Of a DNA stretch of 64,000 nucleotides, positions 26,689 to 34,208 are shown piece after piece (the first letter of the stretch is position 1; every line of letters starts with the position of its first letter). Made by a program: the position numbers and the translations under genes. Location: the NCBI GenBank assembly GCA_000621405.1, contig JHYK01000005.1, forward strand, positions 62,001 to 126,000. Reading direction: 5' to 3'. The stretch is from Lachnospiraceae bacterium AC3007 (GTDB lineage: Bacteria; Bacillota; Clostridia; Lachnospirales; Lachnospiraceae). Below the pieces are notes generated by a model. It made no database searches. It worked only from the letters and a program-made list of their open reading frames with translations, and was not told the origin of the DNA.

Positions 26689-27219
26689 ATGGCAGAAAAA
26701 GCACAAAATCCTATCGTAACTTTTGAAATGGAGGGCGGAGATAAGTTTAAGGCAGAGCTTTATCCCGATCTTGCGCCCAACACGGTCAACAATTTTATCT
26801 CCCTTATCAATAAGGGGTTCTACGACGGTGTGATATTTCACCGTGTGATAAAGGGCTTCATGATACAGGGAGGGGATCCCGAAGGCACCGGAATGGGAGG
26901 CCCCGGTTATTCCATCAAGGGAGAGTTTTCAAGCAACGGCTTTAAGAATGATCTGAAGCATTCGGCCGGAGTGCTGTCAATGGCGAGAGCCATGGATCCG
27001 GACAGTGCCGGGTCACAGTTTTTTGTCATGCATAAGGAATCACCGCATCTTGACGGAGACTATGCCGCTTTCGGAAAGATCACAGAGGGAATGGATGCAG
27101 TCAATAAGATCGCTGAAACAGATACGGACTGGAGCGACAGGCCTCTTGCCGAGCAGAAGATAAAGACAGTCAGTGTTGAAACCTTTGGTATCACTTATCC
27201 CGAGCCGGAGACGGTATAA
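26689..27219 (+). CDS. Cyclophilin-type peptidyl-prolyl isomerase
   Basis: A cytoplasmic cyclophilin of 176 residues that speeds proline isomerisation during folding. Family marks are FHRVIKGFMIQGGDP (about 50-64, with the catalytic Arg of FHRV), FSSNGFKND, the SAGSQFFV block and HLDGDYAAFGKI. No signal peptide is present. The gap before it (26544-26688) has a TATAAT at 26600-26605 without a convincing -35. A TATAAT box for the next gene overlaps its last codons and stop. Confidence 0.95.
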   Translation: MAEKAQNPIVTFEMEGGDKFKAELYPDLAPNTVNNFISLINKGFYDGVIFHRVIKGFMIQGGDPEGTGMGGPGYSIKGEFSSNGFKNDLKHSAGVLSMARAMDPDSAGSQFFVMHKESPHLDGDYAAFGKITEGMDAVNKIAETDTDWSDRPLAEQKIKTVSVETFGITYPEPETV

Positions 27220-27344
27220 TATGAAGTTGCGGAAAAGTGTATACATGAGTATAATTACTATGTATGACTTTCAGAGATACTCCCGCACCGGGCTGCGGGA
27301 TATTATCCGTTTAGCATAGCAAGAGTTTCCGCAAAGTTACAGAA
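27215..27344 (+). promoter_or_regulatory. Promoter and possible structured leader of the diguanylate cyclase gene
   Basis: TATAAT at 27215-27220 would start RNA near 27227. From that base a 9-bp stem can form (TTGCGGAAA at 27227-27235 with TTTCCGCAA at 27326-27334). It encloses two further helices, ATACAT/ATGTAT (27241-27246 with 27260-27265) and TCCCGCA/TGCGGGA (27281-27287 with 27294-27300), a three-way-junction layout. The outer stem ends 10 bases before the start codon and no clear ribosome binding site is exposed. I see no match to a known cyclic-di-GMP riboswitch core. No good -35 box was found. Confidence 0.4.
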
Positions 27345-28883
27345 ATGGCAAAAAAGAAAAACGCAGGTAACGATACAGATTTAATGATGTTTACGCAATG
27401 GGGTATCCCCACTGCGCTATTGTTCATATACGTTCTTGTAACGCTGTACAGCTTCTCTTCCGACATGAAGACGGATGCGAGCTATTCGGTAAGACAGAAG
27501 ATATCTGATTACAATGATGCGCTGATCATATCCTTCAACTCGAAGATGGATATCAGCCGCTCTGTGGCCACATCCGTAGCGGAGGTAGTGGGCAACAAGC
27601 TGATAGACGGCGAAGATATGGACGTTCTGGCAAAGGAAATAGTATCTCCCACAGTCGATAATGCCCTGGCCGAAAGTGCGATGCTCGTGGACATATCCGG
27701 AAAAGGCTTTACTTCTTCCGGTGAGAGTACGTCGGTCAGGAATCCGAATCTTCTGGAAAAATGTCTGGAAGATAAGACCGTGGTGGTATCCGAGCCTTAT
27801 GAGTCAAACGGCAGCTGGTTTGTGGATATAGCGGCTCCGGTAGAAAACGTGGCAAAGATCGCTGATCATGCGGTCATCTACGTATTCGGAGTAGACGCCT
27901 TTGATGACATCCCGACCACGAGCAAATATGACGGAAGGACCTGTTATGCCCTTATTTCCGATGACGGGACCATAGTCGGTCTGGCCGGCAGGAATATAAT
28001 GGCTCTCGGCGACAATCTTTTTGAATCAGATCATATCGTGCTGGCTCCGGCCGTCTTAAGCCGTACACAGGGTAATCTAAGCAACCTGAATTCCGGTTAT
28101 GCGGACTGCACCATAGACGGAGAAGAGCGCGTCATGGTCTACGATCCTACATCATACAGTCATCTGTCCATCGCCTCGTTTGTTACACAGGGTTATCTTA
28201 CAAATGAGATATATTCCACATACGGCAATATGGAAAGCATCCTCGTGCGCATAGTTGTGGCTATGATAGCCTTCTTCGTCGCGATAGTCGCTATCCATTT
28301 TGCGAATAAGGCTGTCACAACAAAGTACAACCAGACTCTTCAGGAAAAGGCAGAGACGGATCTTCTGACAGGCCTTTTGAATAAGATATCCACTGAGCAG
28401 AAGGTGACGGATTATCTGACAGAGGCCGGCAATAAGGGCCAGAGCGCCATTCTGTTCCTTATCGATATAGATAATTTCAAAAAGGTCAACGATACTATGG
28501 GCCATGCGTTCGGAGACGAGCTGCTCGCCGGCCTGGGTGTCGGTCTTTCCACCTTGTTCAGGGCTACGGATATAGTAGGAAGGATCGGTGGAGACGAGTT
28601 CCTTGTGCTCATGAGAAATGTAGTGCCGGATGAGGAGACCAAGAAGAGGGAGGCAGAAAAGCTGCTGACATTCTTCAGGGACTTCAAGGTCGGAGAATAT
28701 GTCCAGTATAAGTGCACGGCATCTATAGGCGGCGCGGTCTTCAGCAAGGACGGCGGCGATTTCGATGAATTATATAAGGCTGCGGATAATGCCATGTACG
28801 AGTCAAAGAGACATGGCAAGAACAGGGTGGCATATTATGGGGAGGTTCTTGAAGGCCCTGTCACCGAACTGGGCAGGCACTGA
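27345..28883 (+). CDS. Membrane diguanylate cyclase with Cache-type sensor
   Basis: A 512-residue protein predicted to make cyclic di-GMP in response to an outside signal. A membrane segment (about residues 21-38) is followed by an extracytoplasmic Cache-like domain (about 45-295), a second membrane segment (about 300-325) and a GGDEF domain. The active site reads GRIGGDEFL (about 413-421), and RATD lies five residues before GGDEF, which is the inhibitory I-site, so product feedback is likely. It forms a natural counterpart to the EAL protein at 2912-4570. It lacks a clear ribosome binding site (see leader). Confidence 0.93.
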   Translation: MAKKKNAGNDTDLMMFTQWGIPTALLFIYVLVTLYSFSSDMKTDASYSVRQKISDYNDALIISFNSKMDISRSVATSVAEVVGNKLIDGEDMDVLAKEIVSPTVDNALAESAMLVDISGKGFTSSGESTSVRNPNLLEKCLEDKTVVVSEPYESNGSWFVDIAAPVENVAKIADHAVIYVFGVDAFDDIPTTSKYDGRTCYALISDDGTIVGLAGRNIMALGDNLFESDHIVLAPAVLSRTQGNLSNLNSGYADCTIDGEERVMVYDPTSYSHLSIASFVTQGYLTNEIYSTYGNMESILVRIVVAMIAFFVAIVAIHFANKAVTTKYNQTLQEKAETDLLTGLLNKISTEQKVTDYLTEAGNKGQSAILFLIDIDNFKKVNDTMGHAFGDELLAGLGVGLSTLFRATDIVGRIGGDEFLVLMRNVVPDEETKKREAEKLLTFFRDFKVGEYVQYKCTASIGGAVFSKDGGDFDELYKAADNAMYESKRHGKNRVAYYGEVLEGPVTELGRH

Positions 28884-28941
28884 TAAGGCAACATACTTAA
28901 TTTTGACTAAAAAACGCCGGTTTTTTTGTTAAGTTGTGGCA

Positions 28942-29010
28942 TTGGTTTAATATCATTCAGTTGTTATACTTTTACCGTTGGGTTCGACATGGATCCAATG
29001 GTATTTTTTT
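28942..29010 (+). promoter_or_regulatory. Promoter with a dyad at the start site, before the sugar ABC ATPase
   Basis: TTGGTT (28942-28947), 17 bases, then TATACT (28965-28970) with an upstream TG. The predicted start (about 28977) falls in an 11-bp imperfect dyad (28975-28985 with 28991-29001) followed by seven T. It could be a repressor operator at +1 or a terminator for upstream RNA. Confidence 0.55.
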
Positions 29011-29084
29011 AGGAACGGTCACATAAAAGACGGATCGTTCACAGATATCATAATATCCATAATAGATAGGAGGTTATTTGTTTT

Positions 29085-30200
29085 ATGGCTAGTCTTTCAT
29101 TAAAGGATATCTGCAAGGTATATCCCAATGGTTTTGAGGCAGTTAAGGATTTTAATCTCGAGATCCAGGACAAGGAATTCATAATCTTTGTTGGTCCTTC
29201 AGGATGCGGAAAATCCACGACTCTCCGTATGATCGCCGGACTTGAGGAGATCTCCTCCGGTGAGCTTAAGATCGGCGACAGAGTAGTCAATGATGTTGAG
29301 CCGAAGGACAGGGATATCGCCATGGTCTTCCAGAACTATGCTCTTTATCCTCACATGACGGTCTATGACAATATGGCATTCGGACTTAAACTCAGAAAGG
29401 TTCCCAAGGATGAGATAGACAAGATGGTTAAAGAGGCAGCAAAGATCCTCGACCTGACCAAGCTTCTCGACAGAAAGCCCAAGGCGCTGTCCGGAGGTCA
29501 GAGACAGAGAGTGGCTATGGGACGTGCTATCGTCCGTAACCCCAAGGTCTTCCTCATGGACGAGCCGCTTTCAAACCTCGATGCCAAGCTCCGTGTACAG
29601 ATGAGAACTGAGATCGCAAAGCTTCATCAGAAGCTCGGCACCACCATCATCTATGTTACACATGATCAGACAGAGGCTATGACGCTCGGCGATCGTATCG
29701 TAGTCATGAAGGACGGTCTTATCCAGCAGGTTGATACACCCCAGAACCTCTATGAAAAGCCGGCGAATCTGTTTGTTGCCGGATTCATGGGATCACCCCA
29801 GATGAACTTCCTTGACGGTACCGTTAAGAAAGAAGGCGACAGCGTTACTATCGAGTGCGCCGGCCATTCGATCCCGGTTCCCCCTGCCAAGGCAAAGAAG
29901 CTTCTTGATGGCGGATATGAAGGCAAGATGGTTACATTCGGAATCAGGCCCGAAGATGTATATGATTCGGAGATGAGCGTCAATACGCTTCCCGGCGGAG
30001 CAGTGTTTGAGGCGAAGATCAACGTATACGAGCTGCTCGGAGCAGAGGTCTTCCTGTATTTCGATCTGGCAGATTTCCAGATGACCGCAAGAGTCGATCC
30101 CAGAACTACGGCAAGGCCCGGCGATACGGTGAAGTTTGCCATAGACATCGAGAAGCTCCATGTATTTGACAAGGAGACCACCAAGACTATCACAAACTAA
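29085..30200 (+). CDS. ABC transporter ATP-binding protein, MsmK/UgpC type
   Basis: A 371-residue ATPase that powers carbohydrate importers of the CUT1 class. It has Walker A GPSGCGKST (about 38-46), the signature LSGGQRQR, Walker B FLMDEPLSNLD, the HDQTEAMTLGDR switch region and a C-terminal OB-type regulatory domain (about 240-371). No permease or binding-protein gene is adjacent. In many Firmicutes one such stand-alone ATPase serves several sugar transporters, which I infer here. AGGAGG precedes the start by about 12 bases. A perfect-stem hairpin follows the gene. Confidence 0.93.
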   Translation: MASLSLKDICKVYPNGFEAVKDFNLEIQDKEFIIFVGPSGCGKSTTLRMIAGLEEISSGELKIGDRVVNDVEPKDRDIAMVFQNYALYPHMTVYDNMAFGLKLRKVPKDEIDKMVKEAAKILDLTKLLDRKPKALSGGQRQRVAMGRAIVRNPKVFLMDEPLSNLDAKLRVQMRTEIAKLHQKLGTTIIYVTHDQTEAMTLGDRIVVMKDGLIQQVDTPQNLYEKPANLFVAGFMGSPQMNFLDGTVKKEGDSVTIECAGHSIPVPPAKAKKLLDGGYEGKMVTFGIRPEDVYDSEMSVNTLPGGAVFEAKINVYELLGAEVFLYFDLADFQMTARVDPRTTARPGDTVKFAIDIEKLHVFDKETTKTITN

Positions 30201-30230
30201 CGCATCATAAAAAAAGTTCAGCAGTTCATG

Positions 30231-30267
30231 GAAACCGTGTGTCGAGTTTCGGACACACGGTTTCTTT
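30231..30267 (+). terminator. Hairpin terminator after the ABC ATPase gene
   Basis: A perfect 13-bp stem (30231-30243 with 30252-30264) with an 8-base loop, running into TTT. Confidence 0.85.
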
Positions 30268-30290
30268 AACACATGGGGAAGGAGGATATT

Positions 30291-31406
30291 ATGGACAATA
30301 CAGAGCTTAAAGCATCCGGAAAGCTGGGCTTCGGCCTTATGAGACTCCCGCATAAAGGTATCATGATAGACGTGGAGCAGACGAGCAGGATGGTCGACCT
30401 CTTCATGGAGGCAGGTTTTAACTACTTTGACACGGCCTTTATCTACCCCGGATCAGAGGCTGCGGCGAAAAAGGCGCTTATTGACAGATATCCCCGCGAA
30501 TCCTTTACGCTTGCGACGAAGCTTCTGGCTTCGGTCGTACCGACGGAGAAAGCCGCAAAAGCCGAGTTTGAAACGAGTCTCAAACGCACGGGAGCCGGCT
30601 ACTTTGATTATTATCTGCTGCATACACTTAATGCCGCCAATCACAGGAAATATGAAAAGTTCCACCTCTGGGATTTTGTGAAAGAAGAAAAAGAAAAGGG
30701 CAGGATCAGGCATTACGGCTTTTCTTTCCATGATAATGCCGAGCTTCTGGATGAGATACTGACAGATCATCCGGATGCCGAATTTGTGCAGCTTCAGATC
30801 AATTATGCTGACTGGGAAAACCCTTCAGTACAGTCCAGAAAGATATACGAGGTCGCCAGAGCGCATGACAAGCCGATCGTTATCATGGAACCGGTGAAGG
30901 GAGGCAATCTTGCAAATCCTCCGAAGGAAGTACGCGAGATATTTGACAGTGTGAATCCCGGTGCCTCCTACGCCTCGTGGGCCATAAGATTTGCCGCATC
31001 GCTGGATGGTGTATTGGCTGTTTTGTCAGGCATGTCCAATATTGCCCAGATGGAGGACAACCTGTCATATATGAAAGATTTTAAGCCTCTGAACCATGAG
31101 GAGCAGGAAGCCATACAGAAAGCCAGGGTCATATTCGGCGCTTCAGACCTTATTCCCTGTACCTCGTGCAGGTATTGCACCGATGGATGTCCGAAGAAGA
31201 TAGACATACCCGGTATCTTCTCGGCCGTGAATCAGCGTCTTGGCAGCGGACAGATACAGGAAGCAAAGGAGGAGTATGCATCTCTCACGGGATCCGGCAA
31301 CAGAGCATCGGACTGTGTTCGCTGCGGACAGTGCGAAAGTATCTGTCCCCAGCATATCAGGATCACGGATGAGCTTGAAAAGGCGGCCGGGATGTTTGAC
31401 CGTTAA
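30291..31406 (+). CDS. Aldo/keto reductase with C-terminal ferredoxin domain
   Basis: A 371-residue oxidoreductase. The N-terminal barrel has LGFGLMRLP and FDTAFIYPGSE (the active-site Asp and Tyr), with the catalytic Lys in TLATKLL. The C-terminal part has two cysteine clusters, CTSCRYCTDGCP and CVRCGQCESICP, typical of two 4Fe-4S clusters. This fused type is widespread in anaerobes and probably moves electrons between Fe-S carriers and a carbonyl substrate, which is not known. An ATG at 30273 is possible, but GGAAGGAGG at 30277-30285 lies inside that frame and points to the start at 30291. Confidence 0.92.
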   Translation: MDNTELKASGKLGFGLMRLPHKGIMIDVEQTSRMVDLFMEAGFNYFDTAFIYPGSEAAAKKALIDRYPRESFTLATKLLASVVPTEKAAKAEFETSLKRTGAGYFDYYLLHTLNAANHRKYEKFHLWDFVKEEKEKGRIRHYGFSFHDNAELLDEILTDHPDAEFVQLQINYADWENPSVQSRKIYEVARAHDKPIVIMEPVKGGNLANPPKEVREIFDSVNPGASYASWAIRFAASLDGVLAVLSGMSNIAQMEDNLSYMKDFKPLNHEEQEAIQKARVIFGASDLIPCTSCRYCTDGCPKKIDIPGIFSAVNQRLGSGQIQEAKEEYASLTGSGNRASDCVRCGQCESICPQHIRITDELEKAAGMFDR

Positions 31407-31414
31407 ACACATAC

Positions 31415-31443
31415 TTGACGAAACAATACAGTAATGGTATCTT
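31415..31443 (+). promoter_or_regulatory. lon promoter
   Basis: TTGACG (31415-31420), a 17-base spacer and TATCTT (31438-31443), just before the CIRCE operator. Confidence 0.8.
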
Positions 31444-31448
31444 TGTTA

Positions 31449-31475
31449 TTAGCACTCTGCCCGACTGAGTGCTAA
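31449..31475 (+). promoter_or_regulatory. CIRCE operator (HrcA binding site)
   Basis: TTAGCACTC, nine bases, GAGTGCTAA exactly matches the CIRCE consensus. The dyad extends to 13 perfect pairs on each side (31445-31479). It covers the expected transcription start of lon, so HrcA should repress lon until heat or unfolded protein removes HrcA. Confidence 0.97.
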
Positions 31476-31496
31476 TAACATATAAGGAGAACTGAA

Positions 31497-33842
31497 ATGG
31501 CTGTACTTCCCATATATAATATCCTGGCATTGCCTGATTGTAATATATATTTCAAAAATGATTTCTTTTCCAAAAGCGTCGGAAGAGACCCTCAGGTCGA
31601 TGATAAAGTGACACTTATCGTTCAGAAGGAAAACATCACGCGGGATGATTTTGCGAACGATTCCTTTTACCCCATAGGACTGTCCGGTATCGTTACCGAA
31701 GTGAGCAGCAATGGCTACTTCATCGTGCATACAAGGACCAGGGTCAATATCGATGAAGTGACTGTCTATCATGATAAGTCCATAGATATCAATATCTCCA
31801 AGCGGGATGACATCGATGATGCCGACAGGGATATGACGTCACGGAAGCTCAAGGAGATAAAATCCGCCATGTCGAAATATGCCGAGAACTTCCAGTGGGT
31901 AGCGGCAACCAGGGCATATATAGCCCAATGGACATCGCTGGCGGAGATAGCCTCGGCCATGAGTCCCTGGATCATGAATGCCAATGACGAGAAATATGCG
32001 CTTCTCGCAGAGGACTCTACAGCTAAAAGAAACGAGATGCTTGAAAAGCTCATATATGAGAATCTGGAAATGACCCGGATCGATAATGAAGCAAAGAGCG
32101 CGCAGGAAGCGGACTATCAGAAGATCTACAGAGAGAGTGCCATCAAGAAGCAGATGGATTATCTTCAGAAGGAGCTGGATGAGATGCACCCTGAAGAGAT
32201 ATCCGATATCCGGCGGCTGGAGATAAAGATCCAGGAGTCCGAGATGAATGAGACCGCCAAGAAGGAGGCAAAGAAACTGCTCCGGCGTCTGAAGCAGGAA
32301 GGACAGGCATCGCAGGAATCGGGAATGCTGCTGGACTATCTTGATTTTCTCGTGGGCCTTCCCTGGAAGAAGCAGAAATTCAGAAAGATAGCGCTCGAAG
32401 ACGCAAGGAAGATACTGGATAAGGACCATTACGGACTGGCGAAGACAAAAAGGCGCATCATAGAGCAGATAGCCGTGATGAATCTGAAGAAAGAGCAGTC
32501 CGGATCCATAATATGCTTTGTCGGAGCTCCCGGTACCGGCAAGACATCCATAGCTTCATCCATAGCAAAGGCACTGAAACGAAAGTATGTCAGGGTATCC
32601 CTCGGAGGAGTCAGGGATGAGGCGGATATAAGGGGCCACAGGCGCACGTATATCGGATCGATGCCCGGACGGATAATGGACGGCATAAGCAAGGCCGGCT
32701 CATCAAACCCGGTCGTGGTACTTGATGAGATAGACAAGCTCTGCGTCAGCTACAACGGAGATCCGGCGGCGGCGCTTCTGGAGGTGCTTGACCCGGAGCA
32801 GAATAATAATTTTACGGATCATTATCTCAATGTGCCGTATGATCTGTCCGATGTGCTCTTTATCTGTACGGCAAACAGCCTCGATACCATACCGGAGCCG
32901 CTCCTGAACCGTATGGAGGTAATACAGTTCAACGGATATACTCCCATAGAGAAATTCCAGATCGCGAGAAAGCATCTGATCCCGAAGGCCATGAAGGAGG
33001 TAGGCATCAAGTCGCGTAATCTGGAGATACCGGACGACGCGCTTAATGCGGTGATCTCGGATTATACAAGAGAAGCAGGCGTAAGAGGATTAAAAAAGAG
33101 GATCGATACATTATGCCGGTCAGTGGCCGTCAAGATGGAAGAGGGTAACGGAAAGAGTCTCAAGGTAGAGACAGCCGCATTAAGGGATCTTCTTGATATG
33201 CCTCCCATTCCCCGCGACATAGTGGACAGGAAGATCGCGCCCGGAGTCGTGACGGGACTTGCGTGGACATCGGCAGGAGGCGAGATCCTTTTCATAGAAA
33301 CTCTCCTTACCAAAGGCAAGGGCAACATCATCATAACCGGACAGCTGGGGGACGTGATGAAGGAATCAGCGCAGATAGCGATCTCACTGGTTAAATCAAT
33401 GTATCCTGCGAAAGCGTCGGTCTTTGATAAGAGCGATCTTCATATACATGTGCCGGACGGAGCCACTCCCAAGGACGGTCCCTCGGCAGGTATCACGCTT
33501 ACGATAGCGCTCTCTTCGCTTATAAATGAAAAGCCTGTGGATCCGAGGATCTGCATGACAGGCGAAGTATCTCTTGAGGGCGCTGTAAAGCCCATAGGCG
33601 GTCTGCCTGAAAAACTCATGGCGGCTCAGAGAGCAGGCTGCAGAAAGGCTTTTATTCCGAAAGATAACGAAGGAGACCTGAAGGATGTGGCATCTGAGGT
33701 CAAGGAAGCACTGGAGATCGTGACGGTTGAGAAAATAGAAGATGTGCTTAAGGCAACAGGGATCACCATGCCCAGAAAGAAGAGAGCAACGGGCACAAAA
33801 AGGGCGGGCAGAAGTAAAACAGCAAAAAAGTCACGGGCATAA
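31497..33842 (+). CDS. lon: Lon, ATP-dependent protease
   Basis: Lon degrades misfolded and regulatory proteins in the cytoplasm. The 781-residue protein has the N-terminal substrate domain (LPIYNILALPDCNIYF), a coiled middle, the AAA+ module with GAPGTGKTS (about 342-350) and VVLDEIDK, and the protease domain with the catalytic Ser in PKDGPSAG (about residue 664) and Lys in the C-terminal part. The basic tail (RKKRATGTKRAGRSKTAKKSRA region) is unusual in its richness in Lys and Arg. HrcA control is indicated by the CIRCE site. Its last codons overlap a terminator used by tRNA-Val on the other strand. Confidence 0.97.
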   Translation: MAVLPIYNILALPDCNIYFKNDFFSKSVGRDPQVDDKVTLIVQKENITRDDFANDSFYPIGLSGIVTEVSSNGYFIVHTRTRVNIDEVTVYHDKSIDINISKRDDIDDADRDMTSRKLKEIKSAMSKYAENFQWVAATRAYIAQWTSLAEIASAMSPWIMNANDEKYALLAEDSTAKRNEMLEKLIYENLEMTRIDNEAKSAQEADYQKIYRESAIKKQMDYLQKELDEMHPEEISDIRRLEIKIQESEMNETAKKEAKKLLRRLKQEGQASQESGMLLDYLDFLVGLPWKKQKFRKIALEDARKILDKDHYGLAKTKRRIIEQIAVMNLKKEQSGSIICFVGAPGTGKTSIASSIAKALKRKYVRVSLGGVRDEADIRGHRRTYIGSMPGRIMDGISKAGSSNPVVVLDEIDKLCVSYNGDPAAALLEVLDPEQNNNFTDHYLNVPYDLSDVLFICTANSLDTIPEPLLNRMEVIQFNGYTPIEKFQIARKHLIPKAMKEVGIKSRNLEIPDDALNAVISDYTREAGVRGLKKRIDTLCRSVAVKMEEGNGKSLKVETAALRDLLDMPPIPRDIVDRKIAPGVVTGLAWTSAGGEILFIETLLTKGKGNIIITGQLGDVMKESAQIAISLVKSMYPAKASVFDKSDLHIHVPDGATPKDGPSAGITLTIALSSLINEKPVDPRICMTGEVSLEGAVKPIGGLPEKLMAAQRAGCRKAFIPKDNEGDLKDVASEVKEALEIVTVEKIEDVLKATGITMPRKKRATGTKRAGRSKTAKKSRA

Positions 33843-33854
33843 ACCCGTGACTTT
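33823..33854 (-). terminator. Terminator of tRNA-Val, spanning the lon stop codon
   Basis: An 11-bp perfect stem (33827-33837 with 33844-33854). Read on the minus strand it ends in a run of six T, right after tRNA-Val. On the plus strand it may also end lon RNA, though without a T run of that length. Confidence 0.85.
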
Positions 33855-33866
33855 CATCATCCGCCG

Positions 33867-33939
33867 TGGGACCGTGCGGGCTCGAACCGCAGACCTCCTG
33901 CACGTCAAGCAGACGCTCTCCCAGCTGAGCTACGACCCC
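33867..33939 (-). tRNA. tRNA-Val (GAC)
   Basis: A 73-base cloverleaf on the minus strand: 7-bp acceptor with two G-T pairs, D-arm GCTC/GAGC, anticodon stem closing the loop TTGACGT (anticodon GAC) and T-arm TGCGG/CCGCA with loop TTCGAGC, discriminator A. CCA is not encoded. Confidence 0.95.
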
Positions 33940-33989
33940 GTCCATGCATACCGAAGAAGCTTCGGAGCATGAATGCGTACAACCATTAA

Positions 33990-34018
33990 AGTATAATACA
34001 ACAATCCTTGACAGGCAA
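33990..34018 (-). promoter_or_regulatory. tRNA-Val promoter
   Basis: On the minus strand TTGCCT (34018-34013), 17 bases and TATACT (33995-33990). It is back to back with the tRNA-Gln promoter. Confidence 0.75.
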
Positions 34019-34031
34019 GACTAATAATTCC

Positions 34032-34060
34032 TTGCAATTCGTAATAAGTGTGTGTATAAT
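34032..34060 (+). promoter_or_regulatory. tRNA-Gln promoter
   Basis: TTGCAA (34032-34037), a 17-base spacer and a perfect TATAAT (34055-34060). Confidence 0.85.
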
Positions 34061-34082
34061 GTTTTTCGTTGCAAATATATAG

Positions 34083-34155
34083 TGGGCTGTCGCCAAGCGG
34101 TAAGGCAACGGACTCTGACTCCGTCACTTCGAAGGTTCGAATCCTTCCAGCCCAG
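34083..34155 (+). tRNA. tRNA-Gln (CTG)
   Basis: A 73-base cloverleaf starting TGGGCTG: acceptor pairs with CAGCCCA, discriminator G, anticodon loop CTCTGAC (anticodon CTG) and T-arm GAAGG/CCTTC with loop TTCGAAT. CCA is not encoded. Confidence 0.95.
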
Positions 34156-34160
34156 TGGAG

Positions 34161-34190
34161 AGCTTTCCGGGGGATACGGGAAGCTTTTTG
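34161..34190 (+). terminator. Terminator after tRNA-Gln
   Basis: AGCTTTCC (34161-34168) pairs with GGGAAGCT (34178-34185) with one G-T pair, followed by a T run. It lies between the tRNA and the lipoprotein start. Confidence 0.75.
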
Positions 34191-34208
34191 TGTTTTAAGG
34201 AGGAAAAG

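Noticed and set aside
33763-33945. A 60-codon minus-strand frame with MDGVVAQLGERLLDVQE
   Set aside because: It reads through tRNA-Val, a familiar artefact of translated tRNA genes.
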